A stretch of 36,298 nt of DNA from Pseudomonadota bacterium. GTDB taxonomy: Bacteria > Bdellovibrionota_C > UBA2361 > OMII01. This document shows positions 8,836 to 18,200 of the stretch, piece after piece. The notes beneath the pieces were generated by a model that did no database searches, was not told the origin of the DNA, and saw only the letters and a list, made by a program, of their open reading frames with translations. The DNA lies in contig JAPLFS010000010.1 in the NCBI GenBank assembly GCA_026390555.1, positions 1-36,298 on the forward strand, written 5' to 3'. Positions within the stretch are counted from its first letter, which is position 1. Each line of letters starts with the position of its first letter. Both the position numbers and the translations under genes were made by a program.

Positions 8836-9315
8836 TCTGGCCCATCAACCGCGCAACATCGTTTCACCACAATTCATAACTCTCAGATAGGAAGGTTGCC
8901 GATCTATTGCCCTAGTTTTGCTATTAACCAAGCTCTGGGGAGTGTGTTTTGCAGCGGATCCAGATCTTAATGAGTCGGACAGCCATAGCTCCGATCTTAT
9001 TACCAGCCCCTAGCAAGATTAGGGCTGGTTTAATCAGCCGCAAAACAGCGCTGTATGTAACTAGGTATAATATTCGCTGAGTTGTAATGCACGCAGGAAA
9101 AGGTCCAGGTGGAAAGGGCTAAATCCAGCTTCTGTTAAGCCACCTGTGCTTAACCTCAAAAATATTACCAATAAAAAATAGATCGGGGGCTTCCCCTCCG
9201 AGCTACAACTCACCAGTAGGATATAGAAATAGTGCACAATCACCGCCGGTAATCCTAAAGAAATCCTTCTAATCTGCCGACCAAAAAAATATGCTGGTCG
9301 TAGGGAGATGATTCT
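8836..9315. other. Spacer with a stem-loop
   Basis: No gene seen. A hairpin at 9003-9028 (CCAGCCCCTA pairing with TAGGGCTGG, one bulged C) is followed by TTTAATC and could be a weak terminator or a remnant of a mobile structure. The string CCCTCCGAGCTACAACT at 9194-9210 recurs at 10129-10145 with one change. A small hairpin (CGACC at 9278-9282, GGTCG at 9296-9300) sits just before the ribosome site of the next gene. Confidence 0.4.
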
Positions 9316-10104
9316 ATGAGCACACTAGAGAACAAAAAGGGCCCCGGGGCTGAAGGGCCTAGCAACCTTGCAGCTGCGAATCTGCCATCAGGCGAGCGGC
9401 CTTGGGAGGTAGTAGCCAAGGAGCTTGGCAGGAACTTTCTTGGGCCCGCTGATTGGAGGAGCGGGTTTAACGTGGACGTGGGCGTGGTTCCACCGATACC
9501 AAACTCCCTCACCCAAGCGCTATTAAACTCAGATTGTCCGATAGAGCCCGGCAAGCAAATTAAGGATACGCACATTCTTGTTCTTATTCCTAAGATGGTT
9601 AATGGAGAAGAGTACAGTGCGCTTAAGTTGTACGAGCTTTGTTCTACAAAAAAGGGCCCTGGGAATAAGTTGGTTGATGAGCGTTATGGTTCATGGAAGG
9701 AGCAATCATGGGCATCCATTAAGCAAATTGTAAGTGAGTGGGTGCTGATATCGAAGAGAGATCCTGATCCGAGTAATGTTTCTACCGAGAGGCACTTTAG
9801 GGATAAAAATATAGCGCAGCAAGATAAGGTGCATAAGACATACTACCCCGAGTACCGGGAGGTAAGGGCGGTAGAGCTTATGACAGCGGTGTTACTGTTC
9901 GATCTGGTTATGGTTAATCAAGAGAGATTGTTGCGCGACTGCTTGCTTCGCTGCGAAGAACCAAATGCTTCTGGCGGCCGCGTCTGCGTCGGCACTTTTA
10001 ATCATGGCTTGGGGGCCCGCGATTTCAGCGGCGTCAGCGCCAATGTCCTTGGTAATGACTATTACCGCATCGGTCGAGCTCTTGCCCGGGAGTTAAAAAC
10101 TTGA
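9316..10104 (+). CDS. Hypothetical protein, 262 aa, family not recognised
   Basis: The start is well supported: AGGGAG lies 7-8 bases before ATG 9316. The product is soluble, with no signal peptide or membrane segment. The first 30 residues are low complexity (Gly/Pro/Ala/Ser). The middle part has a HILVLIPKMVNGEEYSALKL segment that looks like a beta strand plus helix, then a charged region with many aromatic residues (HKTYYPEYREVRAVELM) and a hydrophobic helix (TAVLLFDLVMVN). No nucleotide-binding, protease or DNA-binding motif is visible. It is an orphan gene between direct repeats (9193-9210 and 10128-10145) in a repeat-rich stretch. Its codon use looks like the core genes, and the frame is intact, so it is probably expressed. 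Confidence 0.7.
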   Translation: MSTLENKKGPGAEGPSNLAAANLPSGERPWEVVAKELGRNFLGPADWRSGFNVDVGVVPPIPNSLTQALLNSDCPIEPGKQIKDTHILVLIPKMVNGEEYSALKLYELCSTKKGPGNKLVDERYGSWKEQSWASIKQIVSEWVLISKRDPDPSNVSTERHFRDKNIAQQDKVHKTYYPEYREVRAVELMTAVLLFDLVMVNQERLLRDCLLRCEEPNASGGRVCVGTFNHGLGARDFSGVSANVLGNDYYRIGRALARELKT

Positions 10105-10361
10105 TGCGCGGTTCTTGGATTATTGCCCCCCTCCGAGCTGCAACTATAAGGATAAGCCCTGGGAGCACCGTTCTCCAGCGTCAAGTCTCACCAAATAGGG
10201 CATTGAGCTGCCGCAGATTGCTAAAGAGGTAGCAAGGTACCTCTTAATTAGATTTGTTTTATTGGCTTGCCTTGGGCCAGCATGAAAAATGCTGAGTTTC
10301 TATGATTTTAGCCATTCGCTTAATCATGATTCGATATTGTCTGCCAAAAAAGAGGCGTATG

Positions 10362-11363
10362 TCAATAGCGAACGGCGGTCTTAGCTAGCTTCTGAGAGGT
10401 CGATCGACCGAACTGATCCGTTAGTGAGATCGTTACGTATTGCCCCTTAAATGAATCAATCGCCAGTGGAACAAACTCTCCGATATAGTGCCCAGGCGCT
10501 CGCTCGGTCAGGGGAATTCCGAGAGCTACGCTCCCGATAGAGAAGGCCCCCAACTGCCCAGGGGTGCCAAATGCTATTACCACTAACCGTCCACCGGAGG
10601 GGATTAAGCCCGTGCGGGCATCGTGAGCAGAGGCTATGATGGCGGGTGGAGCTGTTTTTAGGAACTCAGGGCGGTTGCGATTTGAAAGGGGCTTAATTGC
10701 GTTGTCAGCAACCTCGCGCGCAACGTTTTGAATAATCTCATTGTCGAGTCCCTTAAGGGGCTCTAGCACTAGGTTAGAGAATCCGGTGGGACCCTTCGTT
10801 ATACCACGACTATCGGAGTCCTGCGCTTGAACCTCATACAGGATCTTGCCGGTGCGGGCCGAGACAAGTTTAAGATTTAGCCCGACCGTCGCAGTAGCCT
10901 GAATGCCGTAGTAGCTGCGATCCCAGGTTGTAACCTTGCCGTACAGTACCGCATCACACGAGAGTAGCTTCCCGCATAGCTCGGCAGGATCTGCGGCGAA
11001 TACCTTAGCGAGATCGACCTTAAGGGGTGCAGTCCCTTGGATCTCAAAGCCGTTATGTAACAGGTCAGCTTCGATTACAGCCGGGGTGATAACATCAAGT
11101 GCGGCGCTCGCTAACTCGGATTGAATAAGAGACTGCATAAATTGGGCGGGGGTCTCGCTCTGCTTTGATGAGATTAGAGCAACGTTGTCGACCAATAGAT
11201 CCTGCTCCTCCTGGACTAATTTACCCTCTGAATCGAGCTGCGCAAAGGGCAGGACCGCTATCCGGATCGGCTCGGAGGGGTTAAAGTTAAGGGTCGAGGT
11301 GTATGTTCCGCTGCACCCTGCAACGAGTAGAAGTAAGGGGAAAAGATAGCGCTGGATTAACAT
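10362..11363 (-). CDS. Lipoprotein with GNA1162/DUF799-like domain
   Basis: A 333-aa protein with a lipoprotein signal peptide (LLLLVAGC, Cys at about residue 17). Residues about 30-215 read IRIAVLPFAQ, then a helix ending SELASAALDVITPAVIEADLL, then CDAVLYGKVTTWDRSYYGIQATATVGLNLKLVSARTG split over two strands. This order is like the GNA1162/DUF799 lipoproteins, relatives of the CsgG/LpoB/FlgO fold. The last 100 residues form a separate beta-rich domain. It probably sits at the periplasmic face of the outer membrane. It is the last gene of a minus-strand run, 11 bp after another lipoprotein gene. The function is unknown; a partner role with the 393-aa lipoprotein is inferred from the linkage. 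Confidence 0.7.
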   Translation of the reverse strand: MLIQRYLFPLLLLVAGCSGTYTSTLNFNPSEPIRIAVLPFAQLDSEGKLVQEEQDLLVDNVALISSKQSETPAQFMQSLIQSELASAALDVITPAVIEADLLHNGFEIQGTAPLKVDLAKVFAADPAELCGKLLSCDAVLYGKVTTWDRSYYGIQATATVGLNLKLVSARTGKILYEVQAQDSDSRGITKGPTGFSNLVLEPLKGLDNEIIQNVAREVADNAIKPLSNRNRPEFLKTAPPAIIASAHDARTGLIPSGGRLVVIAFGTPGQLGAFSIGSVALGIPLTERAPGHYIGEFVPLAIDSFKGQYVTISLTDQFGRSTSQKLAKTAVRY

Positions 11364-11374
11364 GCTTAAAGCTC

Positions 11375-12556
11375 CTACTTGTTTGTAATTTTAAGCGGGA
11401 CTGGAAGTGAGGGGATTCCGCCGAGACCAACCGTTACGACCTCAATCTGTTGCGCCCCTAGTGGTAGGGACGAAGTTGATGAACTTAGATCGGCTACCTT
11501 CTCGTAGGGACCAGCTGGGGAGGCCGCCTTGAAGAGCATGATCCTTTCAGCGGCGCACTGAGCGATCTTCTCTGAGCACCCAGCATTATTAGCGCTAGAG
11601 GAGCTCCCCACCTGAGTACAGAGCAGCTTCAGCTCACCCGAGGAGGCTTGCAGGCGATTATCTAGGATGCAGGGGGGGCTAGTTGGTAGGGTGATGTTCC
11701 GTTTGATCGAGGTGCCGAAGGCGCTGCGTAGCTCTAGTGCAGCGGGATGCGATGGATCAGTGGCGACAAGACTCGAGAGATTCTCACAGTATAAGCCGGG
11801 AGATCCCTCACGCAGCCCCGTTCGATTCTTGCCCATGATAAGGTACGCAAAAGAGGCCGGGGTTCCATTGGCGCAGATTCGGTAACTTGTAGGTGAAATC
11901 CATTCAGTCGAAGCGGAGTTAAGCGCGATGGTTATCCCCTCCTGTGCTGCAAGGATAACGGGGCTTGATGGAGCCGGCAGCTGTTCAACGATAGTTTGAG
12001 AGAACTTTGCCGCGAGGTTCTCAAAGACTGCATCGCCACTATTTTTTACCTGCGAGATAATACCCTGAATGAGTTGCCCAGACTGGAACAGTATCCCGCC
12101 CTGTTCATTTTGGGAGTGTTTAACCGATACCAGCTCCCGATCTGCTGGGTCACGTACGATTATCTCTCCGGAGAGCTCGTTATAGTAGCCGGCGATAAAG
12201 TTACTGCGTGAAAATGAGGCGAGGTTAAGGGTCACAAAGCCGTCAATAAGATAGCGCTGAGATAGCTGCCCGCGCTCGGGACAGGCGGGTGTTGAACAGG
12301 TGCTGGATACAGCACGCTCTTCGACAACTATAAAATTATTATTTCTAAGTTCGCTCGTTAGAGCCTGTCGCACTAGATCCACCCGCTCGCGGGGGATCTC
12401 TCCGGAGTAGTCAGAGGGCAGGAGCGCGATACTTGATGGTAGTGTGCCCCCCTTGGGAATACTTGAACGAACCGTGGGCCCACAGGCAGAGAGGGCGAGG
12501 AGGGGCACAAGGGTGAGTAGCGCAGGTATTCTGAGGCTCTTGTTACCGTAGCTCAT
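11375..12556 (-). CDS. Lipoprotein, 393 aa, CsgG/LpoB-like N-terminal domain suspected
   Basis: The signal peptide ends in a lipobox (LLALSAC, Cys about residue 26). After it come SSIALLPSDYSG, a helix (DLVRQALTSELRNNNFIVVEE) and a strand (YLIDGFVTLNL). This alternation resembles the CsgG/FlgO/LpoB group of outer-membrane lipoproteins, although the similarity is structural in feel and not a motif match. Residues from about 200 form a beta-rich region with several Cys (possible disulfides), perhaps fibronectin-like. The gene lies 16 bp after the cupredoxin-like gene and 11 bp before the other lipoprotein gene, so the three are probably co-transcribed. No precise function is proposed. Confidence 0.65.
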   Translation of the reverse strand: MSYGNKSLRIPALLTLVPLLALSACGPTVRSSIPKGGTLPSSIALLPSDYSGEIPRERVDLVRQALTSELRNNNFIVVEERAVSSTCSTPACPERGQLSQRYLIDGFVTLNLASFSRSNFIAGYYNELSGEIIVRDPADRELVSVKHSQNEQGGILFQSGQLIQGIISQVKNSGDAVFENLAAKFSQTIVEQLPAPSSPVILAAQEGITIALNSASTEWISPTSYRICANGTPASFAYLIMGKNRTGLREGSPGLYCENLSSLVATDPSHPAALELRSAFGTSIKRNITLPTSPPCILDNRLQASSGELKLLCTQVGSSSSANNAGCSEKIAQCAAERIMLFKAASPAGPYEKVADLSSSTSSLPLGAQQIEVVTVGLGGIPSLPVPLKITNK

Positions 12557-12572
12557 ATCACTCTTTTTTTCT

Positions 12573-13007
12573 TTACTTAACGATGATAGCGCCCTTAAGA
12601 CCGAGAGGCGCCTGCTTTAATCCATAAATGGTAAATGGGTAGGTTCCTGCATCGTGAAAACATGCGCTTGCAAAATCCTTCTGAGCGATGGGACGTACCG
12701 AACGGATAACGCCATCCTCTCCGATCTCTAGGTTCTCTGAGGAGCAGTGCGTAGCACTTTTGCCAAAATCAAGATCTATGGTTATGAGGGCATCCGTTGA
12801 ATCATTAAGAAAGAATACAATTCCATCCTCTTTCTTCATTTCAAGCGTTTTTGGCAGAAGGCCTACGTCGCTAATCTTAATTATCTGGTTCTGACTCTCC
12901 GGCAGGGTAAAAGAGGGGAGCTGTTCATCTGCCGATAAGCCAGAGGTCGGCATGTAACACAGAACGCCACACAGGATAAGCGAGGGTAGGGCGAGGTAAG
13001 TTCTCAT
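12573..13007 (-). CDS. Secreted cupredoxin-like protein with incomplete copper site
   Basis: With the ATG at 13007 the product is 144 aa with a classical signal peptide (MRTYLALPSLILCGVLCY, cut near SGLSA). A TTG at 13043 would add 12 residues and overlap the stop of the upstream gene as TTGA, so that start is also possible. The C-terminal half has the cupredoxin pattern: a strand, then ACFHDAGTYPFTIYG, then LGLKGAIIVK. Type 1 copper sites use His, Cys, His and Met. Here the Cys and second His (CFH) are present, but the first His is absent from the ITIDLDF strand, and Leu stands where Met is usual (GLKG for GMKG). Copper binding may thus be weak or lost. It lies between a membrane glycosyltransferase gene and the lipoproteins. 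Confidence 0.65.
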   Translation of the reverse strand: MRTYLALPSLILCGVLCYMPTSGLSADEQLPSFTLPESQNQIIKISDVGLLPKTLEMKKEDGIVFFLNDSTDALITIDLDFGKSATHCSSENLEIGEDGVIRSVRPIAQKDFASACFHDAGTYPFTIYGLKQAPLGLKGAIIVK

Positions 13008-13039
13008 CCCAGATATGCTAGCAACGAAGAGCGAAACCC

Positions 13040-15202
13040 TCAATGCTCAGAATAGCTGATTGAGCACGAAACTAGCACCTGGCACGACGGTCCCGACTCT
13101 ATCTGAAAGCTGGCAGGGGCCCCCGGATCAAGCATCGGGTTGGCTAGTAGGGGGAGCCTAGTCTCCTGCTTAAGCTGAACATAGCGGGAGATCTCTTCGG
13201 AAGGCCCCTGTTTGTGCCTGATACGAGAGAGCTTAATGTTACAAGGTTTTTCAGATCCTACTTGAGAGCCTCCAGCGGTTTCTGCCGAGAGCTGCTTTGT
13301 GGTGAGCAGGAGGTCTGCCGATTTTGGCGCTATGATGATAGCCGGGTGTCCCGCTGTTGCAACTAGTTGGGGTAGTATCTCAAGTAGCAGGCTGCCATCT
13401 GAGTGGGTATTAACGACCCTTAAACGTTCGGAGAAACGAGCTAGGCGTGTATTAAAAACCTGCTCATTCCAATCCTTAAAGAGGCTTGGAGCTATCACTA
13501 TCCACCGTAGACCACAGATCCTGCTTAGGTATGAGATAGCGGCCTCTGATGGGAAATCATGGAGCTTTTCAGAGAGACCGTACTGAAGCCTTGAACGTTG
13601 ACCGCTATAGCCGTTAACTAGGGGTAGCTTGAGCGCAGCCGACCAGATCGAATAGTAGGAGCTTAAGAGCGCCATCTGAGACCAGCTTGGCTCGCCCTTA
13701 TCATTTCGTTCTGTAAAGGGGAGTACGATGGTAGCTTCATGCGCAGTAGCTAACTTTGCGAGGCTTTCAAATGCCAACGGTGCTGGAGGGGGCGCATCGA
13801 GCGGATATCGAGCCACAAAGTTTTCAAGGAGCGTTATAATAGTTAGAGAAAGAGCTATAACGGTAGCAGCGCCAGAGCGTTTCAGCGCTATAAGAGAGAT
13901 ACCCCAGCACGCTGCAATATAAAGCCCCATTACGACAACGATGCCGTAGCGACCAACGGCACGCATCGAATCGAGCCCAGGTAGTGTGTTGTAAAGAAAT
14001 GCAAGGGGGGCTACGGCGGGCTCGCCATGCGCAACCTGTCCACCCGGGCCAATTGATAAGATAAAGAACGTAACGACGATAAAATAGAGGATCGCTGCCT
14101 GCTCCTTTAGGCGCCAGACAAGTAGAAGTGCTGCTATTAGCACTAGCCAGGCGCATATACCGGCGCAGAGATTGGCGAGAGCTCCGTATTCATAGAGCGA
14201 GGAGGCAGAGAGGACAGTTATTATCAGGAGAGCGTTTGTACAGGTAAGGAGTGGGGCTCGGCGTAATCCTGCTTTGAGAAGGAATACTAAAGCAACGAGC
14301 GACACTAGGTAGCCGGCGCACAACGTTGCCTCGGCGTGAGTCCAGGCCGATGTTTGGCCAAAGAGGAGATTAAAAGAGGAGAGGGAGAGGTATGAAGCTC
14401 CGTTAGCTGAGAACGCCCCCGCCTCATATAGATGGCGTGAGCCGAAGATCTCCTTAATGGCGAGGTAGGCAGGCAACGTTAGCGCTATTGGTAGTAGCCC
14501 GCCCAACATAAAGAGCGCGCTCATAATGGTTGTATCAAGGGAGAACGCGCGAGTTAAGAACCGAAGAGCGAGGATTAATCCAAGGCCGATAGCTGCAAAA
14601 ATAGCGTAGTAAACCGCGCAGTAAAAAGCCGCCGATGTAATTAGCCCCGCTAAAAACCAGCGCCAAAGCTGCGGCGTTCTGCGCAGTACAAGGGCCCAAC
14701 TAAACGGCACCCAGAAAAAAAAGAGGAGCTGCGGATGCCCAAGATTTCCAAAGATGTAGGAGCTGTTTGCAAATAGGATACCCGAGAGGAGCGCAAACGG
14801 GCGCGAGACCCCTAGTGCGCGCGCCAGCGCCACGGATGAAGCGCCATTTAGTACCAGGCTCCCTAGAATCACTAGGTTATAGGAGGTTGTAAAATGGAAT
14901 CCAGAGAGGGTCAGTAGATGTATAATCGCCGAGGGCAGTAGGAATGAGTCACTCCAGGCGCGTGTGAGGGGGTAGGGATAGAGGGTGTCGGTTTCAAGGG
15001 CGAGCGCCTTGTATGGATCGATATGGAACGATTGTGCCAACCATACATAGAGCCCACCGTCGCCCGCAGCGCCGCCGATATAGTGCGTAGATAGGTGCTG
15101 CAAGATTAGGGGGTGCAGCGCAAGCAGGGTGAACAGCACCACGGCGGTTGCGATGATGGTGTAGAGTAGGCAGTAAATTATGGAGCGCTGTATATATGGC
15201 AC
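13040..15202 (-). CDS. GT-C-type polytopic membrane glycosyltransferase-like protein
   Basis: A 720-aa protein with about 12 hydrophobic segments in residues 1-440 and a soluble C-terminal part of about 250 residues. The first large loop contains GGAAGDGGLYVWLAQSF and TDTLYPYPLTRAWSDS, acidic residues in the place where GT-C enzymes (GT39/GT83/YfhO-like) bind the metal and lipid-linked sugar. The family cannot be fixed further. Likely substrates are polyprenyl-phosphate sugars used to modify surface glycans or proteins. The start is GTG at 15202 with only a weak ribosome site. It begins 76 bp after uvrA ends and overlaps the upstream alternative start of the cupredoxin-like gene, so a shared transcript is likely. 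Confidence 0.65.
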   Translation of the reverse strand: MPYIQRSIIYCLLYTIIATAVVLFTLLALHPLILQHLSTHYIGGAAGDGGLYVWLAQSFHIDPYKALALETDTLYPYPLTRAWSDSFLLPSAIIHLLTLSGFHFTTSYNLVILGSLVLNGASSVALARALGVSRPFALLSGILFANSSYIFGNLGHPQLLFFFWVPFSWALVLRRTPQLWRWFLAGLITSAAFYCAVYYAIFAAIGLGLILALRFLTRAFSLDTTIMSALFMLGGLLPIALTLPAYLAIKEIFGSRHLYEAGAFSANGASYLSLSSFNLLFGQTSAWTHAEATLCAGYLVSLVALVFLLKAGLRRAPLLTCTNALLIITVLSASSLYEYGALANLCAGICAWLVLIAALLLVWRLKEQAAILYFIVVTFFILSIGPGGQVAHGEPAVAPLAFLYNTLPGLDSMRAVGRYGIVVVMGLYIAACWGISLIALKRSGAATVIALSLTIITLLENFVARYPLDAPPPAPLAFESLAKLATAHEATIVLPFTERNDKGEPSWSQMALLSSYYSIWSAALKLPLVNGYSGQRSRLQYGLSEKLHDFPSEAAISYLSRICGLRWIVIAPSLFKDWNEQVFNTRLARFSERLRVVNTHSDGSLLLEILPQLVATAGHPAIIIAPKSADLLLTTKQLSAETAGGSQVGSEKPCNIKLSRIRHKQGPSEEISRYVQLKQETRLPLLANPMLDPGAPASFQIESGPSCQVLVSCSISYSEH

Positions 15203-15278
15203 GAGCTTGGCTTTAGGTTACGGTATCTTGAAGGATAACTCCTATAAGATCTCTCTGCATAGAGCTTCTTGCCAGCCT

Positions 15279-18200
15279 CTACGCCGCCCGCGCAGGCTTA
15301 AAGGAGCCATGCAGCGCGATGCGCTCCCGAAGAGCTGCCCCCCACGCGGTTTTTGCCCGAACTAGCTCGCTAGGAACGCCCTGGAACACAACATTGCCCC
15401 CGAGGGCACCCGGGCCGGGACCAAGCTCAAGCACCCAATCGGAGCGTGAGATCGTATCCGCATCGTGCTCAATTACGATTACTGAGTGCCCCTGTTGCAC
15501 CAACCCCTGCAAGCCCTTAAGCAGAAGCGCAACGTCGAGGCGGTGCAGCCCAGTAGTAGGCTCATCCAGTATATATATAGTATGCCCACGCCGAGAGCCG
15601 TGCAGCTCCGAGGTAAGTTTAAGCCGCTGGCTCTCGCCCCCCGAAAGCGTTGAGGAGGATTGCCCCAGGGTTAGGTAGCCAAGACCTAGCTCGCACGCCA
15701 ACTTACAGGCCTGATGAATCTTGCGGTGGTTAATAAAGATCGCGCGCGCCTGCTCAAAGGTCAGTTGCAGAACCTGGCTAACGTTTAGCTCCTTAAAGCG
15801 CACAGAATCGGCCTGCGGGGTAAAGCGGCTGCCGAGGCAGCTCTCACACAGAACCCGAGCCTCTGCCAAAAAGCTCATCTCAAGGGTTAGCTCCCCCTGA
15901 CCCTTACAGGTAGGACAACGCCCCTTACCGGTATTATGCGAGAAGAAGCTCGCTCCCCAGCCCCGTGATTTAGCCTCCAGCGTTTCGGCGTAGAGCTTTC
16001 TAACCTCATCCCAGATCCCTAAGTATGATGCCGGGGTGGAGCGCGGGCTCCTTCCGATCGGTTGTTGATCGACTACGATACAGCGCTCGATCTCAAGGGA
16101 GCTCTTAACCGATCCATGCGCGCCCTTAAACGTCCCCTTCGATTGCGAGCCCACTGAGAGTGCCGCAACTATTACGCCGTGTACAAGGGAGCTCTTGCCG
16201 GAGCCAGAGACCCCCGCCACGGTAACTAGGCTCTTAAGTGGGAGAGAGAGCGTTAGGTTCTTAAGATTATTGCAGGTGGCGTTAGTAATTAGTAGCTGCT
16301 CGCTAGAGCTCACTATAGGAGCCTTAATCTCAAGTGGTGTAGTAAGGGCACGAGCGGTTGCAGAGCGAGCCTCTAGGCAGGCATCAGATACAGAGCCTTG
16401 AAAAACGATCTCACCGCCATGTGTGCCGGCCCCAGGCCCTACATCTATGATATGCTCAGCGGCCAAAATATTATCGATCTCATGCTCTATCTGAATAACG
16501 GTATTACCGCGCTCCTTTAGCTCAACGAGCTTTCCAAGGAGTAGCTTATTATCGGCAGGGTGCAGACCGGCGCTTGGCTCATCAAAGATATAGGTAACTC
16601 CGCAGAGGGGTGAGCCCATGGCGGTGGCGAGCCTGAGCCGTTGCAGCTCACCATTTGAGAGCGTTAAGCACTCCCTATTAAGTGCTAGGTGTTCGAGGCC
16701 AAGCCCTGTCAGGGTTTGAAGCTTACTGTTTAGCTCCTTAACTATCGGCTCAATAATCTTATCGGCTGCGGAGTTTGATATAAGACCGTTCAGCTGCTTA
16801 TGCAGTATAGGCGCTGTAAGGGTAGTCAGCTCATGAATGTTCTTATTAAAGAGCTTAATGTTTCGACCGATCTCGTTTAGGCGAGTACCGTAACACTCCG
16901 GACATGCACCGGTTTTAATAACGCCGCGGCCATCACATAGAACGCACCGACCACGGCGTGAGTTAAAGGAGAGATCCTCTGGGTCTGGTTTAAAGAAACC
17001 ACGCTGACAGATCTGACAGGTGCGTTGTGAGCTAAATACGCGCTCACCGCTAGCGCTAGAGACGATAACGGTACCGGCACCGATCGCGAGGGCCTGCTTG
17101 ACCCCCTCTATTACAAGATCCAGCGGCATCGTTTTAACGTTAAAGCGAGCAGTAACGAACTCAATCGAGTGCACCTTGCTTTTTGCTAACCCCTGCTCGA
17201 TAAATTTCATTGGCGAGGTTAGCGCGCCATCAATTCGCACCTCGCTAATCTCGCTCTCAATAGCGCGTTGAAAGACGGCCTTATGGGAGCCCTTTTTTTG
17301 GTTAACTACGGGCGCAAAGAGCCGAATGCTCCCAGAGTAGTGTTGCTTGAGGTGCTCGGCTATCTGCTCAGCAGAGAGGGGCGAGATCGATTGATCGGGA
17401 TGATCCGGGCAGAACTGCAAACCAACCTTAGCGTAGAGTAGCCGCAGAAAGTTATACACCTCGCTCATCGTTCCAACGGTCGAGAGCGCCGAGGGCTGAA
17501 AGGTGTGTTGATAGACGCAGATCGTAGGCTGAACGTTTCTGATCTCATCGATAGCGGGCTTTTTAAGCTCCTTGATAAACTGCCGTGCGTACGGAGAGAG
17601 GCAATCTAGATAGCGGCGCTGCCCCTCGGCATATAGAATATCCTTTGCGATAGTGGACTTTCCGGAGCCTGACACACCGCTCAAAGTTATGAGCGAGTTC
17701 AGTGGAATAGAGAGAGATATATTTTTTAAGTTGTGCTCCTTAGCGCCGATAATATCTATCGTTGTGATACGTTTGGCGGGTATTGCGCTCTTTGCTTTTA
17801 CTGAACGAGGGCGAGCCCGCTTTTTTTTGTAGCTATTCTGTTCTACAAACTGCGCAAGATAACGAGCGGTCAGGCTCTCCCTCTGTGTAGGGTCCTTTAA
17901 CGATAGGATCAGGTCACGCGGCGTTCCTTCGCGTAGAACTTCACCCCCCTGAGCGCCCCCCTCTGGCCCTAGGTCGACAATCCAGGCAGCGGATGCGATT
18001 AGCCTTAGGTTATGCTCGACGCAGATAATCGAGTGCCCCTGAGAGCAGAGCAGATTAAAGAGCGCTAAGAGGCGCTCTATATCCCTTACATGCAAGCCGG
18101 TTGTGGGCTCATCAAAGAGAAAGAGCGACCTTCCCCTAGCCCCTTCAACGATGTGCGGAACAAGTTTAAGACGCTGCGCCTCGCCACCGGAGAGATCGCT

